From contig NZ_FNLB01000006.1 of NCBI RefSeq assembly GCF_900104145.1, positions 1,695,001-1,759,000 on the forward strand: a stretch of DNA of 64,000 nt, in the 5' to 3' direction. The notes under the pieces were generated by a model. It did no database searches. It was not told the origin of the DNA and saw only the letters and a program-made list of their open reading frames with translations. Position numbers and translations under genes: made by a program. This document shows, piece after piece, positions 16,829 through 25,147 of this stretch (position 1 is the stretch's first letter; each line of letters begins with the position of its first letter). The stretch is from Pseudovibrio sp. Tun.PSC04-5.I4 (GTDB taxonomy: Bacteria > Pseudomonadota > Alphaproteobacteria > Rhizobiales > Stappiaceae).

Positions 16829-18519
16829 CACCACAACCCTTTCAGTTTGCCAAAGATTGACCCACGCGAGAACGTATTTGCGCTTTGAGTGTCATCGTCC
16901 TTGGGAGCTTGCATTGTGGTGCGGGCAACCGTGCTCGCACTCATGTAATCGTATTCAGCAATGTCCTGAAAACTCACCCAAAAGCCCAGAACCGAGGCAA
17001 TGGCATAATCACCGTGACGGTTGTTGCCATCGGTTCCCTTGAACCGAAAATCCTGAGGCACTTTGATGATGCCATTGACAAAGGAAAGCGCCTGATGGTC
17101 TTTCACGATGTCATCATGCCTGGGCAGGATGAGGGATTTATTGGAGCCAAACGCTTCAATGTAAGCTGGCATGTTCTCGCGGTACCAGCTTTCAGAAAAG
17201 TGAACCTCCCGGATAGAGGCTCCAAATTTCTGAACCGCTTTTTCGGCCAGATAGGCCCCGTTGCCCGTGGCATCAAACGCACCACCGGCAAAACGCGGCA
17301 GATGGGAGATGATGAACTCCATTACCTTGCGCTGCTCATCAAATGGCACGTTACGCATTTCAACGGCCAGCCGTGTCTTGCGTACAAGACTTGGCTCAAT
17401 GGACTTCACATCAATGGCAGAGGCATCCCCTTTGCGAGCAAAATCTTGCCCATAAACATGCTGCAAATTTTTTGGCAGCAGCTTTAAAACAGGCAGCAAC
17501 TCACGTTGCAAAAACTGATCAAGACGGTCCTGACGTTTGCTGTCCGGCAGATCGCGAAAGTTGTCTTCCACCTGCCAGCGAATGTAAGGAATACCGGCTT
17601 CCATACAGGCTTCCACCTGAACACGGGACAGTGCCTGACCTTCGCTTTCAGCTGGGATGGCATCCAGTTCCTGGCGCATGGCCGCTTTGCGCGAACCATA
17701 AGCTGAACGGATCTTGTCTTCCCATTTTTGCTGCGCTTCCTCAGACCACACTTTGCCTTTGATCATACAGACCCGTTTGAACAGGCCATTTTTGACGGCA
17801 GATGCAAACGGGATGTGATGAATGGACCAGGTTGGCTTGCCCTTAGCCGCATCGGTCAGGGCTTCTCGTATCAACTCGTTAAACGCATTAAGCACACCGC
17901 TGTGAGTAGAGATAATGCGGATCTTGCCGCCCCAGATCAGGAGCGCGTTCACCGCATCAATAACGTTGCGCACATCCTTGTGGAACGCCGCCTCATCAAT
18001 CACCACGATCCCTTGCAGGCCACGAATATTTTCAGGACGAGAAGACAGTGCTTCAACCCGAAAGCCAGACGCAAAACGGGCAACATAAGAACTGATCTTC
18101 TTGGTGTTGCCGTCTGCATCAACGTCTTCAAAGAAGCTTTCTTCAATACCAACCATTTCCTTCTGGACGGTTTTGGCAAAGTGGCCCACATAGCCGATGA
18201 ACTCACGGCCCTTATCTTTGGTATCGCCAATGTAAAACACGTTATCGCCGCCAGCCTCTCGCGAGCTTGCGGCAATCAAAGTATCATCCAGCGCTTCAGC
18301 AAAGGTGATGCCTGTGCGCCTGCCTTTTTCCGCCAACTTCAAGTCACCGCGATCCTCCAGCCATTCCTTCTGGTGGAGCATCAAAATGCCATCGGCAAGC
18401 GGATCCAAATCCTCAGGGATCTCAGCCCCGCGTGTAAAATTGGGACTTGCCTCATTGGGATCTCGGGTGAGGATCGGCGTTCCTGCCACCCGTTCGGGAT
18501 CGCTCTGTGTGCTGATCAT
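16828..18519 (-). CDS. Phage terminase large subunit (Mu gp28)
   Basis: A 563-residue packaging motor with ATPase and nuclease. Walker A-like segment EKGRRTGITFAEALDD near residue 65 (the Mu type KSRQIGAT-like adenine/P-loop) and Walker B GIVVIDEAAFHKDV near residue 170. The nuclease part carries YGQDFARKGDASAIDVKSIE and the late block FDATGNGAYLAEKAVQKFGA, with Asp residues in the RuvC-like fold positions. Overlaps gp27 by 4 bp. Confidence 0.94.
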   Translation of the reverse strand: MISTQSDPERVAGTPILTRDPNEASPNFTRGAEIPEDLDPLADGILMLHQKEWLEDRGDLKLAEKGRRTGITFAEALDDTLIAASSREAGGDNVFYIGDTKDKGREFIGYVGHFAKTVQKEMVGIEESFFEDVDADGNTKKISSYVARFASGFRVEALSSRPENIRGLQGIVVIDEAAFHKDVRNVIDAVNALLIWGGKIRIISTHSGVLNAFNELIREALTDAAKGKPTWSIHHIPFASAVKNGLFKRVCMIKGKVWSEEAQQKWEDKIRSAYGSRKAAMRQELDAIPAESEGQALSRVQVEACMEAGIPYIRWQVEDNFRDLPDSKRQDRLDQFLQRELLPVLKLLPKNLQHVYGQDFARKGDASAIDVKSIEPSLVRKTRLAVEMRNVPFDEQRKVMEFIISHLPRFAGGAFDATGNGAYLAEKAVQKFGASIREVHFSESWYRENMPAYIEAFGSNKSLILPRHDDIVKDHQALSFVNGIIKVPQDFRFKGTDGNNRHGDYAIASVLGFWVSFQDIAEYDYMSASTVARTTMQAPKDDDTQSANTFSRGSIFGKLKGLW

Positions 18520-19091
18520 TTGCGCAACCCCAAGAACTCACTGCGCAACTTGGCGACCTGATCAGAATTCAGACCCGCAACTTGAGCAGTCCTATCCAGA
18601 GCCTCATCAGTCTTCTTTTCAAAATCAGCTTCGATCTCTTTGCGCCGCCGCGTCGAGACCGCCTGAGCCTGCACGGAAGAGCGCAATGCACTTGCAAGCT
18701 CCATCGCGCCTTTGGGCGACAGGCCAGCTTCTCCGGCACTGGTCAGGATCTCAAACACCAGCGTCTTGATAGCCTGACTTGCCACAACGGTCACATCGTC
18801 AACCGCGCTGGCATTCATTTGACCGGCCAGTGATTTTGCAATGGACTGGCTTTCCTTCAAGCGCCGTTGCATGGTCGCAAGCTTGACCGCATGGCGGCCA
18901 AACGCACTTTTACTGATAGGTAAAATGGTAGGGTCAATGGCAATCAACTTGCCATTAAACTCTTCAAGGATTTCTTGCTGTGTTTTGTCCCGATTAGAAA
19001 GCTGCTCAGCTGCCCAATCTACAAGGTTGGATGCCTCTGGCGGCAACAGATCCAAAGAGGAAAGCCGCCCACGTCCTTTGCGTTTACTCAT
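18516..19091 (-). CDS. Mu gp27-like small terminase (DUF3486)
   Basis: A 191-residue DNA-recognition subunit of the terminase. The start SKRKGRGRLSSLDLLPPEAS is the classical DUF3486 head, followed by a helical region and FGRHAVKLATMQRRLKES. The C-terminus (GLNSDQVAKLRSEFLGLRK) is nearly repeated in an early protein of the same phage at 28753-29172. Lies between gp26- and gp28-like genes as in Mu. Confidence 0.92.
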   Translation of the reverse strand: MSKRKGRGRLSSLDLLPPEASNLVDWAAEQLSNRDKTQQEILEEFNGKLIAIDPTILPISKSAFGRHAVKLATMQRRLKESQSIAKSLAGQMNASAVDDVTVVASQAIKTLVFEILTSAGEAGLSPKGAMELASALRSSVQAQAVSTRRRKEIEADFEKKTDEALDRTAQVAGLNSDQVAKLRSEFLGLRK

Positions 19092-19094
19092 TTC

Positions 19095-19397
19095 CTACAC
19101 CTCAGGACTTGGGCGTTTAATTCCTTCAAGACGCGCTCTGCGCTCCACATGGTCCCGGCCTGCACTTGTCAGTGTTGCCACCAAAACAGTGCCTGCCTGG
19201 GTCAGCTTCACAGCCTGCACATTACGTTCCATCCAACGCAACTGGTTATGGACATAGTCGCGACTTTCCGTGTGGCCGTAGTTCTCCAGCAGTGTTTGCA
19301 GGATGGATGAGTTGAGAGAGTAATCATCCTGGCTATAAAGCGCCTTCAGGATGATCAGCCGTACATCTTTGTTGATGTGTTCCTGGTAGTCCATCAC
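19095..19397 (-). CDS. Mu gp26-like protein (VpaChn25_0724 type, winged helix)
   Basis: A 100-residue protein beginning MMDYQEHINKDVRLIILKAL. The layout of helices followed by LRWMERNVQAVKLTQAGTVL, then VATLTSAGRDHVERRA, resembles a small winged-helix protein that appears in Mu-like phages between gp25 and gp27. Its function is not known; it may regulate packaging or late transcription. Overlaps the gp25 stop as ATGA. Confidence 0.78.
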   Translation of the reverse strand: MMDYQEHINKDVRLIILKALYSQDDYSLNSSILQTLLENYGHTESRDYVHNQLRWMERNVQAVKLTQAGTVLVATLTSAGRDHVERRARLEGIKRPSPEV

Positions 19398-19723
19398 GAA
19401 CCTTTTTTCTGTCTTAGGTAATCATCAATGCCTTCGGTGACATGCCTGAGGGAACGAATGCTCTCATTGATGGCCTTTACCGATCCGCCCATGTCCGACA
19501 TATTCAGCTCCAGCTGATGGACCTGTTCCTTACTGGGCAAGTGCTGCATTTCCCGTTCAAGGGCCTTCACACCAGCTTTGGCTTCAGAAATCTGGCCCTG
19601 CATTTCTTCAATCTTGCTGGAATTGTCGCGGGAGCGATGGGAGATAATGCTCCAGGTCGTGCCTCCCAGCGAGATAACACCCAGCACGATAGCCACCCAT
19701 GTTTTTAATTCTTCCGGGCTCAT
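19394..19723 (-). CDS. Mu gp25-like membrane protein (DUF2730)
   Basis: A 109-residue protein, ATG at 19723 forming ATGA with the upstream stop. One transmembrane helix (residues ~7-25, WVAIVLGVISLGGTTWSIIS) is followed by a coiled coil (KIEEMQGQISEAKAGVKALE, REMQHLPSKEQVHQLELNMS), the DUF2730 layout. It lies between the lysis genes and the terminase, as in Mu; it is likely to be anchored in the inner membrane with a cytoplasmic or periplasmic coiled coil. Its precise part in lysis is unknown. Confidence 0.85.
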   Translation of the reverse strand: MSPEELKTWVAIVLGVISLGGTTWSIISHRSRDNSSKIEEMQGQISEAKAGVKALEREMQHLPSKEQVHQLELNMSDMGGSVKAINESIRSLRHVTEGIDDYLRQKKGS

Positions 19724-19929
19724 CGCGTCTGTTCCAGTTCTCGTTGGCATCCAATGCAGCGCACAGCTGACTGGTTTACAGCGCGCCTGGCAGGCTCAAT
19801 CTCGCCTTCACAATCAAGACAGGTGGCGCGACCAGATCCAACGCGCTGTGAATTTCGAACCGCAGCAATGCAGGCGTCACGTTCCCGCTCAGCAAGTATG
19901 TTAGCCCGGTCAACCTCATCAAAACTCAT
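19720..19929 (-). CDS. DksA/TraR-type C4 zinc-finger protein
   Basis: A 69-residue protein from ATG 19929 (MSFDEVDRANILAERERDAC), which forms TGATG with the Rz1 stop. It contains CLDCEGEIEPARRAVNQSAV and a second pair in CIGCQRE, giving C-X2-C and C-X2-C zinc knuckles typical of the short TraR-like phage proteins. Such proteins bind the RNA polymerase secondary channel and alter promoter choice; here this is inferred. Mu-like phages often carry one at this place. Confidence 0.88.
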   Translation of the reverse strand: MSFDEVDRANILAERERDACIAAVRNSQRVGSGRATCLDCEGEIEPARRAVNQSAVRCIGCQRELEQTR

Positions 19930-20135
19930 CAGCCCGTTCGCCTCCAGCCACACAGGGAGTACCCAAATTCATTGTGTTCAAGCACTTGCTGCACCATGGA
20001 ATTGGAGAGAACGCCCACATCACTGCTCGCCGGATAGATGGGCTTGAACCCATCGCACTTATTTGCGGGACCAGCTGCGCAACCGGCGACGGCGGCCAGC
20101 ATCAGAATGACGAGAAATATCCGCATCGATTTCAT
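19929..20135 (-). CDS. Rz1-like outer-membrane lipoprotein spanin
   Basis: A 68-residue protein with a lipoprotein signal: MKSMRIFLVILMLAAVAGCA, cleavage before Cys19. It begins inside the upstream Rz-like gene in another frame (overlap 20059-20135), the hallmark of Rz/Rz1 pairs. The mature part is short. The spanin complex fuses inner and outer membrane in the last lysis step. No Pro-rich stretch is seen, so it is not a typical lambda Rz1, but the layout is convincing. Confidence 0.75.
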   Translation of the reverse strand: MKSMRIFLVILMLAAVAGCAAGPANKCDGFKPIYPASSDVGVLSNSMVQQVLEHNEFGYSLCGWRRTG

Positions 20136-20307
20136 TCCTTTTTCTTAATGTGAGAAGTGAGGTTTCCATCTGCCTGTTGCGTTCGCTTTGCCTGCCAAAC
20201 CCAACAGCACGCAGTAAAAGCAGGCCCACCAAAGCGGCGATAACAGCCCATTTAAGGAAGACACGGCCCAGCCTGGAGGCGACCAAAGAGGAGAAGAAAG
20301 CGATCAT
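20059..20307 (-). CDS. Rz-like inner-membrane spanin subunit
   Basis: An 82-residue protein with an N-terminal transmembrane helix (residues ~19-37, KWAVIAALVGLLLLRAVGFG) followed by a short charged, helical periplasmic part (RQSERNRQMETSLLTLRKRN) and an Arg-rich end. That is the i-spanin layout. It overlaps the muramidase stop by 4 bp and encloses the start of the Rz1-like gene. Confidence 0.72.
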   Translation of the reverse strand: MIAFFSSLVASRLGRVFLKWAVIAALVGLLLLRAVGFGRQSERNRQMETSLLTLRKRNEIDADISRHSDAGRRRRLRSWSRK

Positions 20308-21524
20308 CCAACATGCCTCCAGCTTTTTGCATCAGACAAGCGGCGCTGCTTGATCTGGTAGGCCACATACAAAACAGCAGCCCCGCCAGCGGCGACCATC
20401 AGCCATTTGTTGGAGCCAATCAGATCCAGAACGGGCGAGAGCGCATTTTTAAGCGGCCAGATCACATCCTGAAGGCCGGAAAGCTGATCCAGTATTGAGC
20501 TGTCAGGAACCAGTTCAGCAGCCTTAGCCACACCACCAGTCGCAACCACACCGCCGCCCAGAACAGTCAACCGGTCCGCTTGTTTGACTGTCTGTGAGCC
20601 TTTGGCACGAAGATCCTTTACGCGCAGATCTTGGCGGCTGTTCGTGACTTGCTCAGAAAGCGGTACTGCGCGCTTAATCATTGCAGCTGTTTTGGGGCCA
20701 ACCAGACCGTCAGGTTTAAGGCCGTGATCCACTTGGAAGGCAACAACAGCGCGGCGCGTTGCATCCCCAAAATCACCATCTGGATTGACGTGATACCCAA
20801 GATCGGAAAGGCGGAGCTGGAAGGTTTCGATGGGCTGCCCGGAAGCACCCAAACGCAGCATTCCAGCGCGTTTAGACGATCCCTCCAGCTGCAATGCATG
20901 ACCAGTCAGGCTTTCATAAGCGCGGGAGACTTTACGGCTGTAATAATCGACCTGCCCAGAGCCATTATAGCGGCGCACAATCGCACGAACATCCTTGGCC
21001 CGGATATCATCGGCAAGACCGCTGTTGAGCAGGAAATCAATGAAGGCTTTATCTTGAGCTGCCTCGCTACTTGCCAGCGCAACAACAAAGTTTTTGACCG
21101 AATGATATCCGCACAGCTTGTAGTTAAAGCCCATGATTTGCGGCTTGGCGTAGGAGGCAGACAAGAGAGCGGCGGTTTCATCAACCTGCGCCATACGCTC
21201 CAGCCGGTCCCAGCGGGCATCAGACCCAGCTTTGCCAAGGCCCTTGTAATTGCCCTTGGACCACTTGCGCGTTGCCAGTCCCATGGCTGCAGCCGTGCTG
21301 CGCAGCTGGCTGGGTAGCTTGCGCCAGAAGATGTGCTTTTCGGTAAGAAGATGAATGCGGCCTTGATCATCACTGGCCGCTTCCGTGCTCTCAACAATCA
21401 GCAGAGCACGCAGCAGATTTACATCAAAGCCTTGTTCCTTTGCCACTTGGGAAATGACATCACTGCCAGCAGGACTAACCTTGCAATGACGCAGCTGCTG
21501 AACAATTGAAGACGCGGAGGACAT
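20304..21524 (-). CDS. Phage endolysin: N-acetylmuramidase with peptidoglycan-binding domain and C-terminal membrane segment
   Basis: A 406-residue lysis enzyme from ATG 21524 (MSSASSIVQQLRHCKVSPAG). Residues ~30-200 are the muramidase domain: VNLLRALLIVESTEAASDDQ with the likely catalytic Glu, then LLTEKHIFWRKLP. Residues ~230-290 are a peptidoglycan-binding domain 1 (FQLRLSDLGYHVNPDGDFGD, ATRRAVVAFQVDHGLKPDG). The C-terminus has two hydrophobic stretches (LTVLGGGVVATGGVAKAAEL and NKWLMVAAGGAAVLYVAYQI), the last a clear transmembrane helix. No separate holin was found beside it. Confidence 0.9.
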   Translation of the reverse strand: MSSASSIVQQLRHCKVSPAGSDVISQVAKEQGFDVNLLRALLIVESTEAASDDQGRIHLLTEKHIFWRKLPSQLRSTAAAMGLATRKWSKGNYKGLGKAGSDARWDRLERMAQVDETAALLSASYAKPQIMGFNYKLCGYHSVKNFVVALASSEAAQDKAFIDFLLNSGLADDIRAKDVRAIVRRYNGSGQVDYYSRKVSRAYESLTGHALQLEGSSKRAGMLRLGASGQPIETFQLRLSDLGYHVNPDGDFGDATRRAVVAFQVDHGLKPDGLVGPKTAAMIKRAVPLSEQVTNSRQDLRVKDLRAKGSQTVKQADRLTVLGGGVVATGGVAKAAELVPDSSILDQLSGLQDVIWPLKNALSPVLDLIGSNKWLMVAAGGAAVLYVAYQIKQRRLSDAKSWRHVG

Positions 21525-21584
21525 GTACGAAGGGCCTTTGCAAACATAAGTGTGTCGTTGTTTGCAAAATGCCGCGCTGGACAT

Positions 21585-21616
21585 AAAAAAGAGCCGGTAA
21601 CATATGTTACCAGCTC
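21585..21616 (-). terminator. Palindromic hairpin with T-run before the lysis operon (copy 2)
   Basis: On the minus strand GAGCTGGTAACATATG, then TTACCGGCTC and six T. The centre GGTAACATATGTTACC is a perfect 16-bp palindrome. It overlaps the stop codon of the Mor-like gene and lies 60 bp before the muramidase start. It probably ends the middle transcript; the alternative is a binding site for the late activator (see findings). Confidence 0.68.
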
Positions 21617-22020
21617 TAAAATTCAAACAGATCTGCTTGCTGCGGATCTCGTATTCGCTTGGATTGCCTTAACACAGTTTGGCGATGAATGCCAAGTCTG
21701 CGTGCAATCTCATCAGCAGACACACCGTCTTCCAGTAAAGCTTTGATCTGTGTATTTCTGTCTGCTCGCTGTCCTGTTGGGCCAAGTGGAATAGAGAGAT
21801 CCTTCACACCAATTTCTCTATTGCTGCCACTTGTTATACGGTAATACGCGCAGATCTTTATGGCAGCACTCTCTCCCACAGTCTCCACCAGCCAATGACC
21901 CTGTTTCGGATAGGCTGGAATGGAAACCCGGCTGCCGCCAAACTGGCGTGCAATCTCAAGGGCAGCAGGTAAACCTGCCACCTCCCGGATTTCCTGAAGA
22001 ACAAGTGGGAGAGAAGCCAT
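21616..22020 (-). CDS. Mor/C-type transcriptional activator of middle/late genes
   Basis: A 134-residue regulator of the Mor family. ATG at 22020 (MASLPLVLQEIREVAGLPAA) forms TGATG with the GemA stop. The head matches the Mor pattern of two helices and a beta-strand (LEIARQFGGSRVSIPAYPKQ), and the end is a helix-turn-helix (EDGVSADEIARRLGIHRQTV, then LRQSKRIRD). In Mu, Mor turns on C and C turns on late genes; here only one such gene stands just before the lysis operon, so it may do both jobs. Confidence 0.9.
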   Translation of the reverse strand: MASLPLVLQEIREVAGLPAALEIARQFGGSRVSIPAYPKQGHWLVETVGESAAIKICAYYRITSGSNREIGVKDLSIPLGPTGQRADRNTQIKALLEDGVSADEIARRLGIHRQTVLRQSKRIRDPQQADLFEF

Positions 22021-22658
22021 CAGTGAGCCTCTCGAACCAGACAAGCCCGCACTTTTGCGCCCAGTGCGTTCATCAGCTTGATCCAATCCCGGCTGTCCAG
22101 CTTATGCAGATCCGTTTCGCCAACAATGGGATAGATGATATCTGCAAAGGTGTGACTGGCAGGCAGCGCTTCACGGCTTTTCAAAAGCGCCACCTGAGCA
22201 CAAAACACCTTGAACTCTGGACGGTTGTAGACTGAAGGCAGCTTTTTATCAGTGCTCCAGTCAACGCCAGCATCCCGTTTAATCCAGCCCTTCAGCGCAT
22301 CAATAACCTTGGACCCATCGTCCCCATCCACCCAATTTATATGGTCAATTCCGGTCTGGCGCTTTACCCAGGAGAGCAACGCCTTGTCTGTCTTGTCCTG
22401 AACGATGCCAAGGTTCCACGCGGAAAGCCACAGCGCCACAGCCTTCTTGCCAAAAGCACCGCTGATCTGCGTGGAACCTTGCGCATCGACGCCGTGTCCT
22501 TTGGCCTTCATGTGATCCAACACCTTGTTGCATTCGATCACGGTCAGGCCCTTGGCAGAACGGCGACCAATGGAAGCCTCCAGGCAATCACGCAAGGTCT
22601 CATCATCAAGCTGAGCGGCTTTCTTTGCAGCGTAGAGGCGGTTGTGTGGAGTGCTCAT
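22020..22658 (-). CDS. GemA-like regulatory protein (Mu gp16 family)
   Basis: A 212-residue protein, ATG at 22658 (MSTPHNRLYAAKKAAQLDDE). The GemA family features are the N-terminal LYAAKKAAQLDDETLRDCLE and the C-terminal WLSAWNLGIVQDKTDKALLS, with GIDHINWVDGDDGSKVIDAL between. In Mu, GemA changes host gene expression and DNA supercoiling. It ends in the Mor-like start. Confidence 0.87.
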   Translation of the reverse strand: MSTPHNRLYAAKKAAQLDDETLRDCLEASIGRRSAKGLTVIECNKVLDHMKAKGHGVDAQGSTQISGAFGKKAVALWLSAWNLGIVQDKTDKALLSWVKRQTGIDHINWVDGDDGSKVIDALKGWIKRDAGVDWSTDKKLPSVYNRPEFKVFCAQVALLKSREALPASHTFADIIYPIVGETDLHKLDSRDWIKLMNALGAKVRACLVREAH

Positions 22659-22668
22659 CTCATATCCC

Positions 22669-22950
22669 CTAGATATGCTCGCCATCACGCAGGATGGCTT
22701 CTGTTTCAACCTGCGGCAGGTCTACAAATTTGATGCCTTGCTGGTTCAAATCCCCATAGCCCTCGACAAAATCTCCGTTTTCAGCGATGCCGCCTAACGC
22801 AAATTCAGCCAGCAATCCCGCATGGTCCCGAACTTCACGGAAGCTGGGATCAATCAATTCACGATACTGCTCCATGAATTCCTCTGTGAACTTGCTCTCA
22901 TCGATATCTATCAAGATCGTGCTCTTCAGTTCTACTCTGTAACGAGCCAT
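22669..22950 (-). CDS. Small early phage protein, unknown function
   Basis: A 93-residue acidic protein from ATG 22950 (MARYRVELKSTILIDIDESK), which forms TGATG with the upstream stop; the frame extends further upstream but overlaps the neighbouring gene there. The pattern ALGGIAENGDFVEGYGDLNQ and the end QVETEAILRDGEHI give no known domain. It belongs to the string of small semi-essential early genes common in Mu-like phages. It starts with a likely beta-hairpin and continues with a helix. Confidence 0.72.
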   Translation of the reverse strand: MARYRVELKSTILIDIDESKFTEEFMEQYRELIDPSFREVRDHAGLLAEFALGGIAENGDFVEGYGDLNQQGIKFVDLPQVETEAILRDGEHI

Positions 22951-23186
22951 CACATCATTCTCCCTCTGGCGTGGCTCTGCATCATCTGTTCCAAATGAGC
23001 AGCTCTGATATCCTGTGGCAGGCCATTGATGAGATTGGTTGTCACCGCATAATGACCTGTACCGTCTGGACCGATCCGATAGGTCACTGAACCAGTGACC
23101 ACATAACCCTGATCCGCCCAGAGGTTTTGAATGGCAGCCAGCTCGCTTTCCGCGCACTTGCGCATGTAATCCAAGGTCTGTCCCAT
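22950..23186 (-). CDS. Small early phage protein, unknown function
   Basis: A 78-residue protein starting MGQTLDYMRKCAESELAAIQ with a helix, followed by a predicted beta-rich part (GYVVTGSVTYRIGPDGTGHY) and an end rich in Met/His (LEQMMQSHARGRMM). No family recognised. Overlaps the next gene by 3 bp and lies 11 bp after the DUF3164 gene. Confidence 0.72.
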   Translation of the reverse strand: MGQTLDYMRKCAESELAAIQNLWADQGYVVTGSVTYRIGPDGTGHYAVTTNLINGLPQDIRAAHLEQMMQSHARGRMM

Positions 23187-23197
23187 AACGAAACCTC

Positions 23198-23818
23198 CTA
23201 AACAGCGGCCAGATCGAGAGAGATGGGTGTTTGCAATCCAGTCATTGGATCACGTTCATAGATCCGCAAATAAGTCTTCGATCCAGTCACCCGCATCGCA
23301 TCGGCTATGGCATCCATTGCCCGCTGCCAGTCCGCATCTTCAATGCTGGAACGGCGCAAAGCTAAAACACGAGTGGTCGAAATCTTGCCTTCCTTGTCCA
23401 CGTCGAAGGCATCATCCACCAGAACCTGAAGGTTCGCATTTGCGCCTTCGCTCCATTTGCTGATGCACTGATCAATGAGAGCCTTGGCTGCCTCAAGTTC
23501 TGCGCCAAAACTGATGTGTTCAGAAATAGCAACCTGAACGGCCAGTGTGCCGTCATAAGACAGCAAGGTCATGTTGCCTTTTTTGCCGCCCTTCTTCGCG
23601 CCATACTTCTCGGCAATCAGTTCACGAAACGCTTGCACATTGCCAAGCGCATCTACCTTGAACTTTGAAAGAGCCTGATTGAGGAAACGGGCAGACTCTA
23701 CAATCTCCTTAACAAGAGCATCTTCTTCCTGATGCTCCATTTTGATGGTCGTCAAAGGGACAAACGCGCCCTTTGCATTTTGCCAACAACCCTGCGGGAC
23801 AAGCGTTTCGTTTCTCAT
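23198..23818 (-). CDS. DUF3164 family early phage protein
   Basis: A 206-residue protein. The ATG at 23818 (MRNETLVPQGCWQNAKGAFV) is chosen because DUF3164 proteins begin in this way and the frame further upstream runs through the preceding gene. Family features are LTTIKMEHQEEDALVKEIVE, then FRELIAEKYGAKKGGKKGNM and LALRRSSIEDADWQRAMDAI. The family is found beside MuA/MuB in transposable phages and is of unknown role, perhaps in replication. Confidence 0.88.
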   Translation of the reverse strand: MRNETLVPQGCWQNAKGAFVPLTTIKMEHQEEDALVKEIVESARFLNQALSKFKVDALGNVQAFRELIAEKYGAKKGGKKGNMTLLSYDGTLAVQVAISEHISFGAELEAAKALIDQCISKWSEGANANLQVLVDDAFDVDKEGKISTTRVLALRRSSIEDADWQRAMDAIADAMRVTGSKTYLRIYERDPMTGLQTPISLDLAAV

Positions 23819-23837
23819 GAAATTAATCCTTTTCAAT

Positions 23838-24080
23838 TCAAGCTGGAGCATCGGAGTTAGCTGGAAGCGGCATGTCGCGAATGGGAAAGAAAACAACGCC
23901 CTCAATCGGTAATTGTTGTTCCGTAACTGTTTGTTGCTCAGCTTTGGCAAGATCAATGGTGTGTTTGATCCCGGCACCAAAAGCTTCAGCACTTTGAACG
24001 GAGAACGGCTCACCATGCTTGGTGTATTCGCGAAACCAGACTTCAAGGGTCTGTAGCTGACGCACAAGAGATTGGCTCAT
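23838..24080 (-). CDS. Small early phage protein, unknown function
   Basis: An 80-residue protein starting MSQSLVRQLQTLEVWFREYT. It has a helical first half and a Pro-rich end (FFPIRDMPLPANSDAPA). The start overlaps the MuB-like stop as ATGA with GAGGT upstream, so it is made together with MuB. I do not recognise a family. Confidence 0.72.
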   Translation of the reverse strand: MSQSLVRQLQTLEVWFREYTKHGEPFSVQSAEAFGAGIKHTIDLAKAEQQTVTEQQLPIEGVVFFPIRDMPLPANSDAPA

Positions 24081-25075
24081 ACCTCTTCGCCCCCACGGTT
24101 GGACCAGGCAGCGCGAACGGCCTTAGCATCCACGACTCCGCCATTACCAAATGCCAGCATGTGCGCCAGGCGAACTGTTTTGGAAACCTGCCGAAGGGCT
24201 CCGGGCTTGCGCCCGATAGCGCGAAGGAGCTTGCGAGCGTCTTCATCCTCCACATTCCAGGCGTCAACAATGATATCAATGTCTTGTGCTGTAGGGCGCA
24301 CCTGACGCACGCGCGTGCCGACACGAGCATTGATCTGCGCATAAGCGGCTTTGGGCTGCGCACCACCAAAACGGGTGTAAAGTTCTTCGTTGCCAATCAG
24401 AGCTATGCCGCACTCATACCGATCAAGAAAATCTCGCAGTTCATTGACTGCGTTGTCGGAAAGGTTCTGGGCCTCATCAATAATCAGCAAAGGTTTGCGG
24501 CCATTGCGCTGAACCCGTAAACCAATAGCATGTCTCAGCAGAAGCAAATTCCGCTCATTAATTCCCATGACCATACCGATCTCGCGCACCATGGCCGTTG
24601 GTGTGGATGTGGTTGGGCGCATGGTCACCAGATAAGTGTGGGCGTGCATCTCCTGATATTTGCGGGCCGTCATGGTTTTGCCCATGCCAGCGCCCAAAGT
24701 GATCACCACCATTTCCGGCATTGCTTGTGCAAACTGAAGGGCGTGCATCACCTTCTCAGATGTCGGCGTTTCCACATAGCCGAGATCTTCAGGAACCCGC
24801 ATTTCCGTTTGTTCAAAGCTGCGCTGGTTATCAAGCCACTGGCTGATGGCATCCGTGGTCTTGGTATAATCCCCACGATATTTCCCAGAAAACCACTCGG
24901 AGAAAGTCGCTGCTGCAAGATCCACCTCACGGGCAAACGCAGCCTTGGAAAGCCCTTTCTTTTCAGCATACTTCTTCGCAGCTACACGCGCATCCAGCCA
25001 TGCCCATTTTTGCTTCTCCGGTATCTCCGCAACCGGATCAACCAGTTCCCAGACTTGTTTATTGCGATCAGTCAT
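24077..25075 (-). CDS. MuB-like ATPase, target selection for transposition
   Basis: A 332-residue AAA+ protein from ATG 25075 (MTDRNKQVWELVDPVAEIPE). Residues ~35-85 include an HTH-like segment (GLSKAAFAREVDLAAATFSE) as in MuB. Walker A is GAGMGKTMTA near residue 130 and Walker B PLLIIDEAQNLSDNAVNEL near residue 200, followed by a sensor-like IALIGNEELYTRF. MuB binds target DNA and activates the transposase. It lies 72 bp downstream of the transposase gene, as in Mu. Confidence 0.94.
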   Translation of the reverse strand: MTDRNKQVWELVDPVAEIPEKQKWAWLDARVAAKKYAEKKGLSKAAFAREVDLAAATFSEWFSGKYRGDYTKTTDAISQWLDNQRSFEQTEMRVPEDLGYVETPTSEKVMHALQFAQAMPEMVVITLGAGMGKTMTARKYQEMHAHTYLVTMRPTTSTPTAMVREIGMVMGINERNLLLLRHAIGLRVQRNGRKPLLIIDEAQNLSDNAVNELRDFLDRYECGIALIGNEELYTRFGGAQPKAAYAQINARVGTRVRQVRPTAQDIDIIVDAWNVEDEDARKLLRAIGRKPGALRQVSKTVRLAHMLAFGNGGVVDAKAVRAAWSNRGGEEV

Positions 25076-25147
25076 GTTTAATTCCGTTTGCTTGTTGTCC
25101 GTAATGGACAGCTGTACTTTCCAAGGGGATGCCTGCAACGCATCCCC

